64,000 bases of DNA from Paracoccus sp. C2R09 (GCF_018860625.1 NZ_JAHKQB010000007.1:263102-327101); one strand, 5' to 3'; positions 26,979 through 36,420 are shown, counted from the first letter of the stretch. The notes: a model not told the origin generated them from the sequence alone. Numbers and translations: made by a program.

Positions 26979-28895
26979 TCAGACCTCGGCCGCGCGGCCC
27001 TTTTGCGGGATGATCCCACGGGGCCGGAACTGGATGAAGATGATGATGAAGAGGATCATGAAGGTCTGGGCCGCCAGCGTGTTGGCGGGGTTCAGCGCCT
27101 CGACGATCTTCGAGAAGCCGCCGATCATGGTGGCGCCCGCCAGTGTGCCCCAGATATTGCCGACGCCGCCCACGACCACGGTCATGAAGCTTTGGACGAT
27201 GTATTGCTGGCCCAGTTCCGAGGTGACCTGCGCGAACAGCCCGATGGCCACGCCGGCGATCCCCGCGATGCCGGATCCCAGCCCGAAGGTCATCATCGCG
27301 ATCCGGTCGGGATTGATGCCCATGGATGCGGCCATGCCGGGGTTCTGCGTGACGGCCCGCACCTCGAGGCCCAGCCGCGTACGCTTCATGATGAACAGGA
27401 ACAGCCCAAGGAACAGCAGCGCCAGCACGAAGATCGCCACCCGGATCGAGCTGATGCCGATCACGTCGTTGACGGTGATCGCGCCCTCCAGCCAGCGGGG
27501 CGAGGTCAGGGGGCGGGCCTGTGTGCCGAAGATGTTCTTGGCCAGCTGCTGCAGCGCGATGGACACGCCGAAGGTCGCCAGCAGCGTTTCCAGCGGGCGG
27601 TGCGCCAGATGTCGGATCACCAGCCGATAGAGCAGGACCCCCGCCGCAAAGGTGACGACGAAGGCCAGCGGCAGGGCAACCACCAGCGACAGCGTGCGAT
27701 CCGCGATCAGCGTCTGGACCACGTAACCGGTATAGGCGCCCATCATGATGAATTCGCCATGCGCCATGTTGATGACCCGCATGACGCCGAAGGTGACGGC
27801 CAGCCCGATCGCGGCAAGGAAGTAGATCGAGGCCAGCGAGAGCGAATCGAGCGCGAGGTCGAAGCCCTTCATCACCGCCAGCCGCGTGCCGGTGCGGGTC
27901 AGCGCGTCCTCGGCCGCGGTGGTGACGGCGGCGTCTGGCTCGGCATAGATGGCATAGAAGTCGTGATCCTGCAGCGCGGCCTCGGTCTCGGCCTCGGTCG
28001 CGGCGGGGGGGACGGCGCCCTGCGCCTCCAGCGTCTCGTAGGCGCGGTCGCGGGCATCGGGGTCGTCCAGCGTGGATACGGGCACCCCGGCCACGCGACC
28101 GTCGACGATATTGGCGGCCAGCCGCATGCGCTGCTCCGCCGAGGTCAGGCGCGGCTGCAGCACCCCGTCGGACACGAGGATCGCGATGGCATCCTCGCGC
28201 GTCAGGGCATCCGATCCGGGCCGCAGCTCGCGCTTGATGTTGCCCGCGGGTTCGTCGGCCGCGGCGACGATGCGCGTGGCCAGCAGCGGGTTCAGCGCGG
28301 CGCGGAAATCCAGCGCCACGTCGCCCGACATGTCGCGGATCGCCTGCACGCGGTTCTGCGTATCCTCGCCCAGCTGGATGGTCAGCAGGCGTTCCAGCCG
28401 CGCCTTGCGGGTGGCGATGGCCGGATCGGGATCGTCCAGCGCGCCGCGCAGGGCGGCCAGCTGTTCGGCATCGGCCTTGCGCGCCAACGTGTCCAGCGCG
28501 CCGGACCGGATGCGGGGATCGGGGTCCGACAGTTGCGACACGACCAGCGCCCCGTCGATCAGGCCGCGCACGCCGCTGTTGGGACGCAGGCCGCTGAACT
28601 CGGCCGTGACCGGGTCGCCCGTCACCGCATCGATCGGCGCATCCCCCGAGGTGATCACCGCACGGCCATCCTCGGTCAGGGCCAGTTCGCGCGCCGACCA
28701 GGCCTGCAGCAGGGCCAGCCCCTCGGGGCCGGTGGCTGCGATCTCGGCGACAAGGGGGGCCACGGTCTGGCGCGAGGGGCGCTCGATCTGGTCGAGATTG
28801 TCGGCGATCACCGCCTCGAGCGCCGGATTGGCCGCCGCGGCAAGGGGCATCAGCAGCGCCACGATGACGGGCGCGATACGGGCAATGCGGAACAC
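26979..28895 (-). CDS. urtB: Urea ABC transporter permease UrtB with N-terminal extracytoplasmic extension
   Basis: The C-terminal 300 residues are a LivH-type permease (GVMRVINMAHGEFIMMGAYTGYVV; loop EVRAVTQNPGMAASMGINPDR). The N-terminal 330 residues begin with a signal peptide (MFRIARIAPVIVALLMPLAAAA) and form an alanine-rich helical region with HEAT-like repeats, probably periplasmic. UrtB proteins of many bacteria carry such an extension, whose role is unknown. Total length is 638 residues. Confidence 0.93.
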   Translation of the reverse strand: MFRIARIAPVIVALLMPLAAAANPALEAVIADNLDQIERPSRQTVAPLVAEIAATGPEGLALLQAWSARELALTEDGRAVITSGDAPIDAVTGDPVTAEFSGLRPNSGVRGLIDGALVVSQLSDPDPRIRSGALDTLARKADAEQLAALRGALDDPDPAIATRKARLERLLTIQLGEDTQNRVQAIRDMSGDVALDFRAALNPLLATRIVAAADEPAGNIKRELRPGSDALTREDAIAILVSDGVLQPRLTSAEQRMRLAANIVDGRVAGVPVSTLDDPDARDRAYETLEAQGAVPPAATEAETEAALQDHDFYAIYAEPDAAVTTAAEDALTRTGTRLAVMKGFDLALDSLSLASIYFLAAIGLAVTFGVMRVINMAHGEFIMMGAYTGYVVQTLIADRTLSLVVALPLAFVVTFAAGVLLYRLVIRHLAHRPLETLLATFGVSIALQQLAKNIFGTQARPLTSPRWLEGAITVNDVIGISSIRVAIFVLALLFLGLFLFIMKRTRLGLEVRAVTQNPGMAASMGINPDRIAMMTFGLGSGIAGIAGVAIGLFAQVTSELGQQYIVQSFMTVVVGGVGNIWGTLAGATMIGGFSKIVEALNPANTLAAQTFMILFIIIFIQFRPRGIIPQKGRAAEV

Positions 28896-28924
28896 GCTGT
28901 AATTCCTTCGGGAAAGGCAGTCAT

Positions 28925-28953
28925 GGCCGGGCGAGGGGATCCCCGCCCGGGCC
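28925..28953 (-). terminator. Intercistronic hairpin between urtA and urtB
   Basis: A GC-rich, slightly interrupted inverted repeat centred on GGGGATCCCC lies in the 66-bp gap after urtA. It lacks a T tract. Such hairpins usually stabilise the upstream binding-protein mRNA or attenuate read-through. Confidence 0.5.
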
Positions 28954-28961
28954 TTGTGGTG

Positions 28962-30248
28962 TCAGTAGTTCGACTGGACCTGGACGCAGGTCTCGGTCTC
29001 GGTGTTGTACATGCCGCACTGCTTGCCCGGCCAATCGGCGTCCAGCACGGCGGATTCGGGCAGGAAGTCCGTCCAGGCGTCGCCCGGAACCGGATCGGTC
29101 TGGCTGACGATGTCGAACTGGCCATCCTCGCGGATCTCGCCGATCAGGACGGGCTTGGTCAGGTGGTGGTTCGGCAGGACCTCGGCGGTGCCGCCGGTCA
29201 GGTTCGGGACGGTCACGCCGACGATGGCGTCCAGCACCGGATCGACATCGGTGGTGCCCGCTTCCTCGACTGCCGCGACCCAGGCGTTGAAGCCGATCAT
29301 CGTGGCCTCCATCGGGTCGTTGGTCACGCGGGAATCGTCGCCGATGAATTCCTTCCAGCCCGCGACGAATTCGTCGTTCTCGGGGCTTTCGGCGGTCTGG
29401 AAATAGTTCCAGGCAGCCAGGTGCCCGACGAGGTTGCCGGTATCCAGGCCCGACAGCTCCTCCTCGCCGACCGAGAAGGCCATGACGGGGATGTCGTCGG
29501 CCGAAACGCCCGCAGCCGCCAGTTCCTTGTAGAAGCCCACATTCGCGTCGCCGTTAATGGTGGACACGACGCCGACCTTCTTGCCGTCCGCGCCAAGCGC
29601 CACGACATCGGCCACGATCTTGGACCAGTCGGAATGCCCGAAGGGGGTGTAGTTGACGAAGATGTCCTCATCCGCCGTGCCGTTGTCCTTCAGATAGGCG
29701 TCGAGGATGTTGTTCGTCGTGCGCGGATAGACGTAGTCGGTGCCCAGAAGCGCCCATTTCTCCACGCCCAGCTCGTCGCGCATGTAATCCACGGCGGGGA
29801 TCGCCTGCTGGTTCGGTGCGGCGCCCGTATAGATGACGTTCTTCGAGGATTCCTCGCCCTCGTACTGGACGGGATAGAACATCAGCCCGTTCAGTTCCTC
29901 GATCACCGGCAGGACCGACTTGCGGCTGACGCTGGTCCAGCCGCCGAAGATCACGTCGACCTCGCTGACGGTCAGCAGCTCGCGGGCCTTTTCCGCAAAT
30001 AGCGGCCAGTCGGATGCCGGATCGACGACCACGGCCTCCAGCGGGCGGCCCAGCACGCCGCCCTTCTCGTTCTGCTGTTCGACCAGCATCAGGACCGTGT
30101 CCTTCAGCGTGGTCTCGGAAATCGCCATCGTTCCGGACAGCGAATGCAGCACGCCGATCTTGATCGGCTCGCCCTCTTGCGCGTTGGCTGCGGTGGTCAC
30201 GGCGGCCAGTGCGACCCCCAGAAGAAGCTTGCGTGTCATGATGCTCAT
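28962..30248 (-). CDS. urtA: Urea ABC transporter substrate-binding protein UrtA
   Basis: The mature protein is a periplasmic type I binding protein related to amide-binding AmiC/FmdD: IKIGVLHSLSGTMAISE at the start, FGGWTSVSRKSVLP in the hinge region and ENDEFVAGWKEFIG near the end. A signal peptide ends ANAQ. I start at 30248 (428 aa) because AGGGGGA lies 9 nt before it; three nearby in-frame Mets exist. It leads the urtABCDE cluster directly downstream of urease. Confidence 0.95.
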   Translation of the reverse strand: MSIMTRKLLLGVALAAVTTAANAQEGEPIKIGVLHSLSGTMAISETTLKDTVLMLVEQQNEKGGVLGRPLEAVVVDPASDWPLFAEKARELLTVSEVDVIFGGWTSVSRKSVLPVIEELNGLMFYPVQYEGEESSKNVIYTGAAPNQQAIPAVDYMRDELGVEKWALLGTDYVYPRTTNNILDAYLKDNGTADEDIFVNYTPFGHSDWSKIVADVVALGADGKKVGVVSTINGDANVGFYKELAAAGVSADDIPVMAFSVGEEELSGLDTGNLVGHLAAWNYFQTAESPENDEFVAGWKEFIGDDSRVTNDPMEATMIGFNAWVAAVEEAGTTDVDPVLDAIVGVTVPNLTGGTAEVLPNHHLTKPVLIGEIREDGQFDIVSQTDPVPGDAWTDFLPESAVLDADWPGKQCGMYNTETETCVQVQSNY

Positions 30249-30377
30249 CCCGTCCATTCCCCCTGTCATGTTTTCGTGAAGATCTTTCGTCTTCGCGGTC
30301 ACAGGAGATGACGTAAATCGGGCAGCTGGACAGGATTCGGGCAGTATTGCGCAGGCAGCTTGTCCCGGTGGGGAATT

Positions 30378-30395
30378 GGCGGGCAGATGCCCGCC
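30378..30395 (-). terminator. Hairpin after ureG
   Basis: GGCGGGC and GCCCGCC pair around a 4-nt loop 10 bp past the ureG stop. There is no T tract, so read-through into urtA is likely. The rest of the 156-bp gap shows no clear promoter that I can identify. Confidence 0.45.
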
Positions 30396-30404
30396 ATTCT
30401 GCCC

Positions 30405-31070
30405 TCAGATCGTGCAGTCCTCGGGCGTGGACAGGGGGGCAGAGGCTGCAAGCCCGCCCTCGTGGATCAGGAATTCGACGATCTGGTCGACGCCCTTGCC
30501 ATGGCGCAGCGATGCCATCACCACCGGCCGCCCCCGGCGGGAGGTCCGCGCATCGCTTTCCAGCAGTGTCGCATCGACGCCTACATGCGGGGCAAGGTCG
30601 GTCTTGTTCACGACCAGCAGGTCGGATCGCGCCAGGCCCGGCCCCCGCTTGCGCGGGATGTCCTGCCCCGCCGCGGTGTCGATGACATAGATGGTCAGAT
30701 CGGCCAGTTCGGGGCTGAAGGTCGCGGCCAGGTTGTCGCCGCCGGATTCGATCAGCACCAGTTCCAGATCGGGAAAGGCCGCGTTCAGATCCGCGATGGC
30801 AGCCAGGTTGATGCTGGCATCCTCGCGGATGGCCGTATGCGGGCAGCCGCCCGTTTCCACGCCCCGGATGCGTTCGGCGGGCAGGACCTGCGCGCGCATC
30901 AGCGCCTCGGCATCCTCGCGCGTATAGATATCGTTGGTGACGACCGCCATCGACAGGCGGGGCGCAAGGGCGCGGGCCAGCTGTTCGGTCAGGGTGGTCT
31001 TGCCCGCGCCGACGGGGCCGCCGATGCCGACGCGCAGGGGACCGTGGTTCGGGGTGGCGTTGGGGCTCAT
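30405..31070 (-). CDS. ureG: Urease accessory GTPase UreG
   Basis: UreG (221 aa) is the SIMIBI-class GTPase that delivers nickel to urease. It has the P-loop [11 protein letters not shown], the metal-binding Cys-Pro-His motif in [15 protein letters not shown], and the guanine-specificity motif NKTDL. The start overlaps the ureF stop by 4 bp. Confidence 0.97.
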   Translation of the reverse strand: MSPNATPNHGPLRVGIGGPVGAGKTTLTEQLARALAPRLSMAVVTNDIYTREDAEALMRAQVLPAERIRGVETGGCPHTAIREDASINLAAIADLNAAFPDLELVLIESGGDNLAATFSPELADLTIYVIDTAAGQDIPRKRGPGLARSDLLVVNKTDLAPHVGVDATLLESDARTSRRGRPVVMASLRHGKGVDQIVEFLIHEGGLAASAPLSTPEDCTI

Positions 31071-31714
31071 GATCGGAAGATCCTCGTGGTCATGGTTTCG
31101 TGGCGCATGGCGGCGATGTCGGCCCCCCATGCGGCGCTGTGCAGGTCTTCGCGCGTCGCGGTCGCGGCCCGGGCGGCGCAGGCAAGGATCGCGGGTTGCA
31201 GGCCGGCCAGCATCGCCTGCCCCTGCATGGGGCCAAGCGGCAGGAACCGCACGGCGGCGCTGATCAGCGCGGCGGCCTGCGCCTGCAAGAAGGCCGCGAT
31301 GATCTCGGGGGCGGGCAGGGGCATGTCGGTGCAGGCGCGGCCGAATGCGACGGGCAGGGCGGCGGGGGACGCATCGCGACCGCTCAGCGCGGCGACATTG
31401 GCGGCGAAGGCCGTGCCCTGTTCCACCGTCTCGGTCAGGCGCTGGGACGAGGGGCAGGCCGCGCGGGCCAGATCGTCCAGTTCCGGATCGGCGTCGCGCA
31501 GGGCCAGCGCGACCAGCACGGCATCGGTCCAGCCCGCGCCGTGATCCAGCCAGTCGGCCAGCCATGCGGGCAGGGTCGTGCGCGTCACGATGCCCTGATC
31601 CATCGCGTATTCCAGCCCCTGCGACCAGGCGAAGCCGCCCACCGGGAAGGCGGGCGACAGGTATTGCGCCAATCGCAGCCGTGCCGCCTCAGGCGTGTTC
31701 GTGATGGTGGTCAT
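31067..31714 (-). CDS. ureF: Urease accessory protein UreF
   Basis: UreF (215 aa) bridges UreG and UreD-bound apo-urease. The family hallmark [19 protein letters not shown] is present near the N terminus. I start it at [13 protein letters not shown], inside the 3' end of ureE, so the ureE histidine codons are read in a second frame for 26 bp. Confidence 0.93.
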   Translation of the reverse strand: MTTITNTPEAARLRLAQYLSPAFPVGGFAWSQGLEYAMDQGIVTRTTLPAWLADWLDHGAGWTDAVLVALALRDADPELDDLARAACPSSQRLTETVEQGTAFAANVAALSGRDASPAALPVAFGRACTDMPLPAPEIIAAFLQAQAAALISAAVRFLPLGPMQGQAMLAGLQPAILACAARAATATREDLHSAAWGADIAAMRHETMTTRIFRS

Positions 31715-32207
31715 GGTCGTGCCCATGATCATGACCGTGCCCGTGATCATGTCCGTGGTCATGCGAATGCCCGTGATCGTGCCCGAAGGTGCGACCGTGG
31801 CCATAGGCGCCGCCTTCCGGGCTGAAGGGCAGATCGGCGCGTTCGACCGCCGCGCCCAGCTGGCGCAGCATCGCCTCGAGCACGTGGTCCTGTCGGATGA
31901 TCAGGCGGTCGGCCTCGATCCGGCAGGGGGTGTGGCGGTTGCCGACATGCCATGCCAGCCGCGCCAGATCGCCGGTGACGACCAGCACGGGTTCGGGGGC
32001 CGCGCGCATGGCGACCAGCCGCCCGTCGGACAGGGCGAAGGCATCGCCATCCTCGACGCTGACGACCTCGGGCAGGTCCAGCATGAAATCGCCCGCCGCG
32101 GTGGTCAGCCGCTTGCGGCGCAGCAGGCGGGATTCGTAATGCATTGCGATCTCGGCGGCGAAGGGGCCTTCAGCGTTGCGGATGATGCTGTGGCAGTGAA
32201 GGGTCAT
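31689..32207 (-). CDS. ureE: Urease accessory nickel chaperone UreE with His-rich tail
   Basis: The first 140 residues are a UreE (GDLARLAWHVGNRHTPCRIEADRLIIRQDHVLEAML, the metal-site region). The last 35 residues are almost only His, Asp and Gly, a nickel-storage tail like that of Klebsiella UreE but built on HD/HG repeats. UreE hands nickel to UreG during urease maturation. Confidence 0.96.
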   Translation of the reverse strand: MTLHCHSIIRNAEGPFAAEIAMHYESRLLRRKRLTTAAGDFMLDLPEVVSVEDGDAFALSDGRLVAMRAAPEPVLVVTGDLARLAWHVGNRHTPCRIEADRLIIRQDHVLEAMLRQLGAAVERADLPFSPEGGAYGHGRTFGHDHGHSHDHGHDHGHGHDHGHDHDHHHEHA

Positions 32208-32215
32208 GGAGAACC

Positions 32216-33904
32216 TCAGAACAGGAAATAGCGCTGCGCCATCGGCAGCTCGGTCGCGGGTTCGCAGGTCAGAAGCTGACCGTCGGCGCGGACCTCGTAG
32301 GTTTCGGGATCGACCTCGATCTGCGGCATCCGGTCGTTCAGCGCCATGTCGGCCTTGCCGATCCCGCGCGTGTTCTCGACCGCGATCAGCGATTTCGACA
32401 GCCCGTCGCCCGCGCCCGCATCCAGCCCCGCCTGGCTGACGAAGATCGACGAGGCGCGGCCCGTATACCCCCACATCGGGCGGCTGAAGACCGGCTGCAC
32501 CGGGATCGAGCCGTTGGGATCGCCCATCTGCGCGACGGCGATCTGGCCGCCGACCAGCACCATCTCGGGCTTGACGCCGAAGAAGGCGGGGGACCACAGG
32601 ACCAGGTCGGCGCGCTTGCCGTCGTCGATGCTGCCGATATGGCGCGAGACGCCATGCGCGATGGCCGGGTTGATCGTGTATTTCGCGATATAGCGGCGGG
32701 CGCGCAGGTTGTCGTTCTGCCCCTGCTCGCCCTCCAGCCGTCCGCGCTGGCGGCGCATCTTGTCGGCGGTCTGCCAGGTGCGGATGATCACCTCGCCCAC
32801 GCGGCCCATGGCCTGGCTGTCCGACGAGATGACGCTGAAGGCGCCCAGATCGTGCAGGATATCCTCGGCTGCGATGGTCTCGCGGCGGATGCGGGATTCG
32901 GCGAAGGCGACATCCTCGGGAACGCGACGATCCAGATGGTGGCACACCATCAGCATGTCCAGATGTTCCTCGATCGTGTTGCCGGTATAGGGCCGCGTCG
33001 GGTTGGTGGACGATGGCAGCACGTTCGACATGCCCACCATGCGGATGATGTCGGGGGCATGCCCGCCGCCCGCGCCTTCGGTGTGATAGGCGTGGATGGT
33101 GCGCCCGCCGATCGCGGCCATCGTATCCTCGACAAAGCCGGATTCGTTCAGCGTGTCGGTATGGATCATCACCTGCACGTCCATGCGGTCCGCGACGGTC
33201 AGGCAATTGTCGATGGCGGCGGGGGTGGTGCCCCAATCCTCGTGCAGCTTCAGCGCGCAGGCGCCCGCGCGGATCTGTTCCTCCAGCGGCGCGGGCACGG
33301 ATGCGTTGCCCTTGCCCGCGATGCCGATATTCACGGGCAGGTCGGCCACGGCCTCCAGCATGCGGGCGATGTGCCAGGGGCCGGGAGTGCAGGTCGTGGC
33401 CAGCGTGCCATGCGCGGGGCCGGTGCCGCCGCCCAGCATCGTGGTGACGCCCGAATGGATCGCGTGATCGACCTGCTGGGGGCAGATGAAGTGGATATGG
33501 CAATCGAAGCCGCCGGGCGTCAGGATGCGCCCTTCGCCCGCGATGATTTCCGTGCCGGGGCCGATGATCAGGGTCACGCCGGGCTGGGTGTCGGGATTGC
33601 CGGCCTTGCCGATGCCCGCGATGCGCCCGTCCTTCAGGCCGACATCGGCCTTCACGATGCCCTGGTGGTCGAAGACCACGACGCCGGTGATGACCGTGTC
33701 CATCGCGCCATCCGCGCGGGTGACCTGCGACTGGCCCATGCCGTCGCGCACGACCTTGCCGCCGCCGAACTTGACCTCTTCGCCGGGGATGGTCAGGTCG
33801 CGTTCGACCTCGATCAGCAATTCGGTATCGGCCAGCCGGATGCGGTCGCCCGTGGTCGGACCATAGAGCGCCGCGTAATCGGCGCGGGAAAGGGTCTGGG
33901 CCAT
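32216..33904 (-). CDS. ureC: Urease subunit alpha
   Basis: The catalytic subunit (562 aa) has all dinickel ligands: His136 and His138 (HIHFICPQQ), carbamylated Lys219 (ALKLHEDWG), His248, His274 and Asp362 (SSDSQAMGR), plus the active-site flap Cys321-His322 ([13 protein letters not shown]). It hydrolyses urea to ammonia and carbamate in the cytosol. It starts 1 bp after the ureB stop. Confidence 0.98.
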   Translation of the reverse strand: MAQTLSRADYAALYGPTTGDRIRLADTELLIEVERDLTIPGEEVKFGGGKVVRDGMGQSQVTRADGAMDTVITGVVVFDHQGIVKADVGLKDGRIAGIGKAGNPDTQPGVTLIIGPGTEIIAGEGRILTPGGFDCHIHFICPQQVDHAIHSGVTTMLGGGTGPAHGTLATTCTPGPWHIARMLEAVADLPVNIGIAGKGNASVPAPLEEQIRAGACALKLHEDWGTTPAAIDNCLTVADRMDVQVMIHTDTLNESGFVEDTMAAIGGRTIHAYHTEGAGGGHAPDIIRMVGMSNVLPSSTNPTRPYTGNTIEEHLDMLMVCHHLDRRVPEDVAFAESRIRRETIAAEDILHDLGAFSVISSDSQAMGRVGEVIIRTWQTADKMRRQRGRLEGEQGQNDNLRARRYIAKYTINPAIAHGVSRHIGSIDDGKRADLVLWSPAFFGVKPEMVLVGGQIAVAQMGDPNGSIPVQPVFSRPMWGYTGRASSIFVSQAGLDAGAGDGLSKSLIAVENTRGIGKADMALNDRMPQIEVDPETYEVRADGQLLTCEPATELPMAQRYFLF

Positions 33905-33905
33905 G

Positions 33906-34211
33906 TTACAGCGCCCCCATGATGTCTTGGCGGAAACCCTGCACGACACGATTGCCCGCGAAGGGGATCAGGCGAACCTCGCGCGACTGGCCGGGTTCGA
34001 ACCGGACGGCAGTGCCCGCAGGGATCGACAGGCGCATGCCGCGCGCGGCCTCGCGGTCGAAGCGCAGGCCGGGATTGGTTTCGGCAAAGTGGTAATGGCT
34101 GCCGACCTGGATGGGGCGGTCGCCCGAATTGGCGACCATCAGCACGATCTCGGCCCGCCCCTCGTTCAGGGTGATGGTGCCTTCGGCGGCCGTGACCTCT
34201 CCGGGGATCAT
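33906..34211 (-). CDS. ureB: Urease subunit beta
   Basis: The 101-residue beta subunit starts [19 protein letters not shown] and contains the signature [19 protein letters not shown]. Its ATG overlaps the stop of the small ORF upstream (ATGA), indicating translational coupling. Confidence 0.97.
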   Translation of the reverse strand: MIPGEVTAAEGTITLNEGRAEIVLMVANSGDRPIQVGSHYHFAETNPGLRFDREAARGMRLSIPAGTAVRFEPGQSREVRLIPFAGNRVVQGFRQDIMGAL

Positions 34212-34384
34212 GACCGCCCCCGCAGCAGGGCCCAGGCGGCGATGCCCACGGCGGCGATCATGGCGATGGTCGCGACATGGTCGCCCTGCGTCAGCAGATG
34301 CGTCGGGTCGGCATGGTCGTGGTGGCCCGGATGGGCAAGAGTGGCAGAGGGAAGAAGCGCGATCGCTGCGGCAAGGGGTTTCAT
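34208..34384 (-). CDS. Small His-rich single-span membrane protein in the urease operon
   Basis: A 58-codon ORF lies exactly between ureA and ureB: it starts immediately after the ureA stop and overlaps the ureB start by 4 bp. The product has a hydrophobic N terminus ending [12 protein letters not shown] (a plausible signal peptide), a His-rich stretch [19 protein letters not shown], then a membrane segment [18 protein letters not shown] and a basic end RGRS. I infer export with one anchored helix and metal-binding capacity, perhaps nickel. The AHPGHH opening recalls HupE/UreJ-type nickel proteins, but it is far too short to be one. Confidence 0.75.
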   Translation of the reverse strand: MKPLAAAIALLPSATLAHPGHHDHADPTHLLTQGDHVATIAMIAAVGIAAWALLRGRS

Positions 34385-34696
34385 TCAGGCCTCCTGGCGG
34401 ATGGGGTGATGGACGGTGACCAGCTTGGTGCCGTCGGGAAAGGTCGCCTCGACCTGCACGGATTCGATCATCTGCGGCACGCCGGGCATGCATTGTTCCG
34501 CGGTGATCACATGCGCGCCCGCCTGCATCAGGTCGGCGACGCTGCGCCCGTCGCGCGCGCCTTCGACCACGAAATCGGTGATGAGGGCGATGGCCTCGGG
34601 GTGGTTCAGCTTGACGCCGCGCGACAGCCGGTTGCGCGCCACCATCGCGGCGACCGAGACCAGCAGCTTTTCACGCTCGCGGGGGGTAAGGTTCAT
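34385..34696 (-). CDS. ureA: Urease subunit gamma
   Basis: The 103-residue gamma subunit begins [23 protein letters not shown] and contains [13 protein letters not shown] and the signature [20 protein letters not shown]. It lies 1 bp downstream of ureD. Confidence 0.97.
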   Translation of the reverse strand: MNLTPREREKLLVSVAAMVARNRLSRGVKLNHPEAIALITDFVVEGARDGRSVADLMQAGAHVITAEQCMPGVPQMIESVQVEATFPDGTKLVTVHHPIRQEA

Positions 34697-34697
34697 G

Positions 34698-35531
34698 TCA
34701 GACCTGCCAGATGCGGGGAAGGGGATTGGGGCGCAATGCCCCCAGAAGGCGGTTCACCTGCCGCCGCAGGGGCCAGTCGCCCTGCGCCAGAAGGCGGATG
34801 ACCAGGCGTCCGGGCGGGGCGCTGGCCGCGCCCGTTACGCCGGGTTCGTCCAGCACGTCGCGCGCGCGGGTCAGAAGATCGGGCGCATGGCGCGCGACGA
34901 TGGCCAGCGTGGCCAGCGCGCGGGCGGGACAGGTCAGCGCCGGGCCGGGCAGGCGCGGCAGGGTCGCATCGTCCAGCGCCAACGCGTCGTGATGCAGGAT
35001 GCGTCCGTCGCGGCGGACCTCTCGGCGGTCGCGCAGATGCAGCCGGGTGGGGATCTCGTTCATGGCGATGCGGCCCAGGACGACGCTTTCCAGCAGCATG
35101 CAGCCCGCGTCGCCCGCAAGGTCGATCCGGGTGGTCCGGTCCAGCTTCGATCCGTCGAACAGGATGGTTTCCTGCGGCAGCCAGTCCAGCCAGCCGCCCG
35201 CACCCACCGTCAGGGTCACCTGCGCCCGCGCGGGATCCTCTGTCGCGCGATAGGCGCGTTCCGCGGTCTGGGTCGTGGCCAGTGCACGCGTGCCGGGGCG
35301 CAGATCGACCGCAAATGCCAGCCGGTCGCCCGATGCCAGCCCGCCCGAGGTGTTGAGGAACACGATTTCGGGCAGGCCCGCCGTCATGCGCGGCAGCATC
35401 GCCTTGGCCGAGCCACGCTGCGACAGGTCGATCAGCCCGCGCGGCCCCATGACGACATGCGCCGCCCCTGCGCTGCGCTGCATGCGGGGGGCGCCTTGCA
35501 TACCGGCCGTGCTTTCCAATCTGTCGAACAT
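34698..35531 (-). CDS. ureD: Urease accessory protein UreD
   Basis: UreD (277 aa) is the scaffold that binds apo-urease and recruits UreF and UreG. Family blocks are [39 protein letters not shown] and [14 protein letters not shown] start at the ATG at 35531. A TTG at 35582 in the same frame lies inside a predicted -24/-12 promoter and is therefore unlikely. It is first in the urease operon. Confidence 0.92.
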   Translation of the reverse strand: MFDRLESTAGMQGAPRMQRSAGAAHVVMGPRGLIDLSQRGSAKAMLPRMTAGLPEIVFLNTSGGLASGDRLAFAVDLRPGTRALATTQTAERAYRATEDPARAQVTLTVGAGGWLDWLPQETILFDGSKLDRTTRIDLAGDAGCMLLESVVLGRIAMNEIPTRLHLRDRREVRRDGRILHHDALALDDATLPRLPGPALTCPARALATLAIVARHAPDLLTRARDVLDEPGVTGAASAPPGRLVIRLLAQGDWPLRRQVNRLLGALRPNPLPRIWQV

Positions 35532-35577
35532 ATGGGCAGGGGGCGTTCGGATCGTGGCAAGGTCAATCTGGCACGCC

Positions 35578-35593
35578 TGCAATTATGCCGCCC
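35578..35593 (-). promoter_or_regulatory. Candidate sigma-54 (-24/-12) promoter of the urease operon
   Basis: On the minus strand GGGCGGC-ATAA-TTGCA keeps the invariant GG and GC dinucleotides with exactly 10 bp between them and the full TTGCA of the consensus TGGCACG-N4-TTGCW. A start near 35567 would leave about 36 nt before ureD. The -24 half is imperfect. Confidence 0.5.
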
Positions 35594-35634
35594 GATCGAG
35601 CAGCACGGCCGATGATGCCTGTCTGATATGCAAC

Positions 35635-35651
35635 TGCACGCTTATCGTGCA
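35635..35651. promoter_or_regulatory. NtrC-like binding site upstream of ureD
   Basis: TGCAC-N7-GTGCA is a perfect 5-bp dyad with the spacing of the enterobacterial NtrC consensus. It lies just after the olsB stop, about 76 bp upstream of the start predicted from the -24/-12 element, a normal enhancer distance. This implies nitrogen-limitation control of urease. Confidence 0.6.
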
Positions 35652-35655
35652 ATTG

Positions 35656-36420
35656 TCAGGCGCTGCCGTTCAGCATGGCATCCAGCAGCCGCTTGCGGGC
35701 GGGGGGGATGGCGCGGATCTCGACCCCGGTGAAGACATGCATCGTCTTCAGTGCCGGATCGACCACGGCGTGGTCGCTGACCCAGCCGCCCATCGCCAGG
35801 TAGCTGCGCAGCAGCGGCGGCATCGCGGCCATGGCGCGCTTGGGGTCGGGCTTGCGCATCCGCAACGCCCGGGCAAAGCGGAAGACGCGGGGCGCCTTGA
35901 CGCGGGGCAGCCAGCGGCGCGGGGCCAGGTGGCGTTCCTTCAGCATGGCGAAGGCATCCTCGTGCGGTTCGGGTTCGCAGCCGGTGAAGCTGGAACAGCC
36001 GAACAGCATCTCGACCCCGGTCTCGTCCACGAATCGGGTCAGGGCGGCCCAGGCGATGCGGACGATGTTGGGATCGTGGCAATCGGGGTGGATGCAGAAG
36101 CGCCCCATTTCGACCATGGGGCCGTCGAAGCGCTGCAGCGCGTCCAGATCGTAGAACTGGGCCGAGTAACTGCGCGCGATCTGCGATCCGTCGGCCAGGG
36201 GCAGGAAGCGGAAGGCGGAAACCAGCGTGCCTTCGCGCATGTCCTCGATCAGCATGTGGCTGCATTCGGCATCCAGCGCGTCGGCATCCAGCGACATCCC
36301 GTCATCGGGAATGCCGTTGCGGCCCAGAAAGCAGATCCAGCGCAGGCGCTGCGCCGCGCGCAGATCCTCGGGCGTCTCGGCCAGGCGGGCACGGTAGTGA
36401 CCCTTGCGGAGCGGTTGCAT
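35656..36420 (-). CDS. olsB: L-ornithine N-alpha-acyltransferase (OlsB)
   Basis: OlsB transfers a 3-hydroxyacyl chain from acyl carrier protein to ornithine, giving lyso-ornithine lipid for the membrane. The 254-residue protein belongs to the GNAT/autoinducer-synthase-like acyltransferase fold, with LAETPEDLRAAQRLRW, the C-terminal half of the core VEMGRFCIHPD, and MLFGCSSFTGCEP. No olsA is adjacent. The ATG at 36420 matches the family N terminus better than upstream codons. Confidence 0.88.
   Translation of the reverse strand: MQPLRKGHYRARLAETPEDLRAAQRLRWICFLGRNGIPDDGMSLDADALDAECSHMLIEDMREGTLVSAFRFLPLADGSQIARSYSAQFYDLDALQRFDGPMVEMGRFCIHPDCHDPNIVRIAWAALTRFVDETGVEMLFGCSSFTGCEPEPHEDAFAMLKERHLAPRRWLPRVKAPRVFRFARALRMRKPDPKRAMAAMPPLLRSYLAMGGWVSDHAVVDPALKTMHVFTGVEIRAIPPARKRLLDAMLNGSA

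Noticed and set aside
26904-30002. 1032-codon plus-strand frame opposite urtC, urtB and urtA.
   Set aside because: Spans three genes of a well-defined operon on the other strand; typical high-GC artefact.
31692-31790. Short repetitive DNA that looks like a tandem repeat or CRISPR-like array.
   Set aside because: It encodes the His/Asp/Gly tail of UreE; units are irregular and there are no spacers.
35532-35582. TTG at 35582 as the ureD start.
   Set aside because: It coincides with the -12 element of the predicted promoter and has no ribosome binding site; the ATG at 35531 fits the UreD N terminus.
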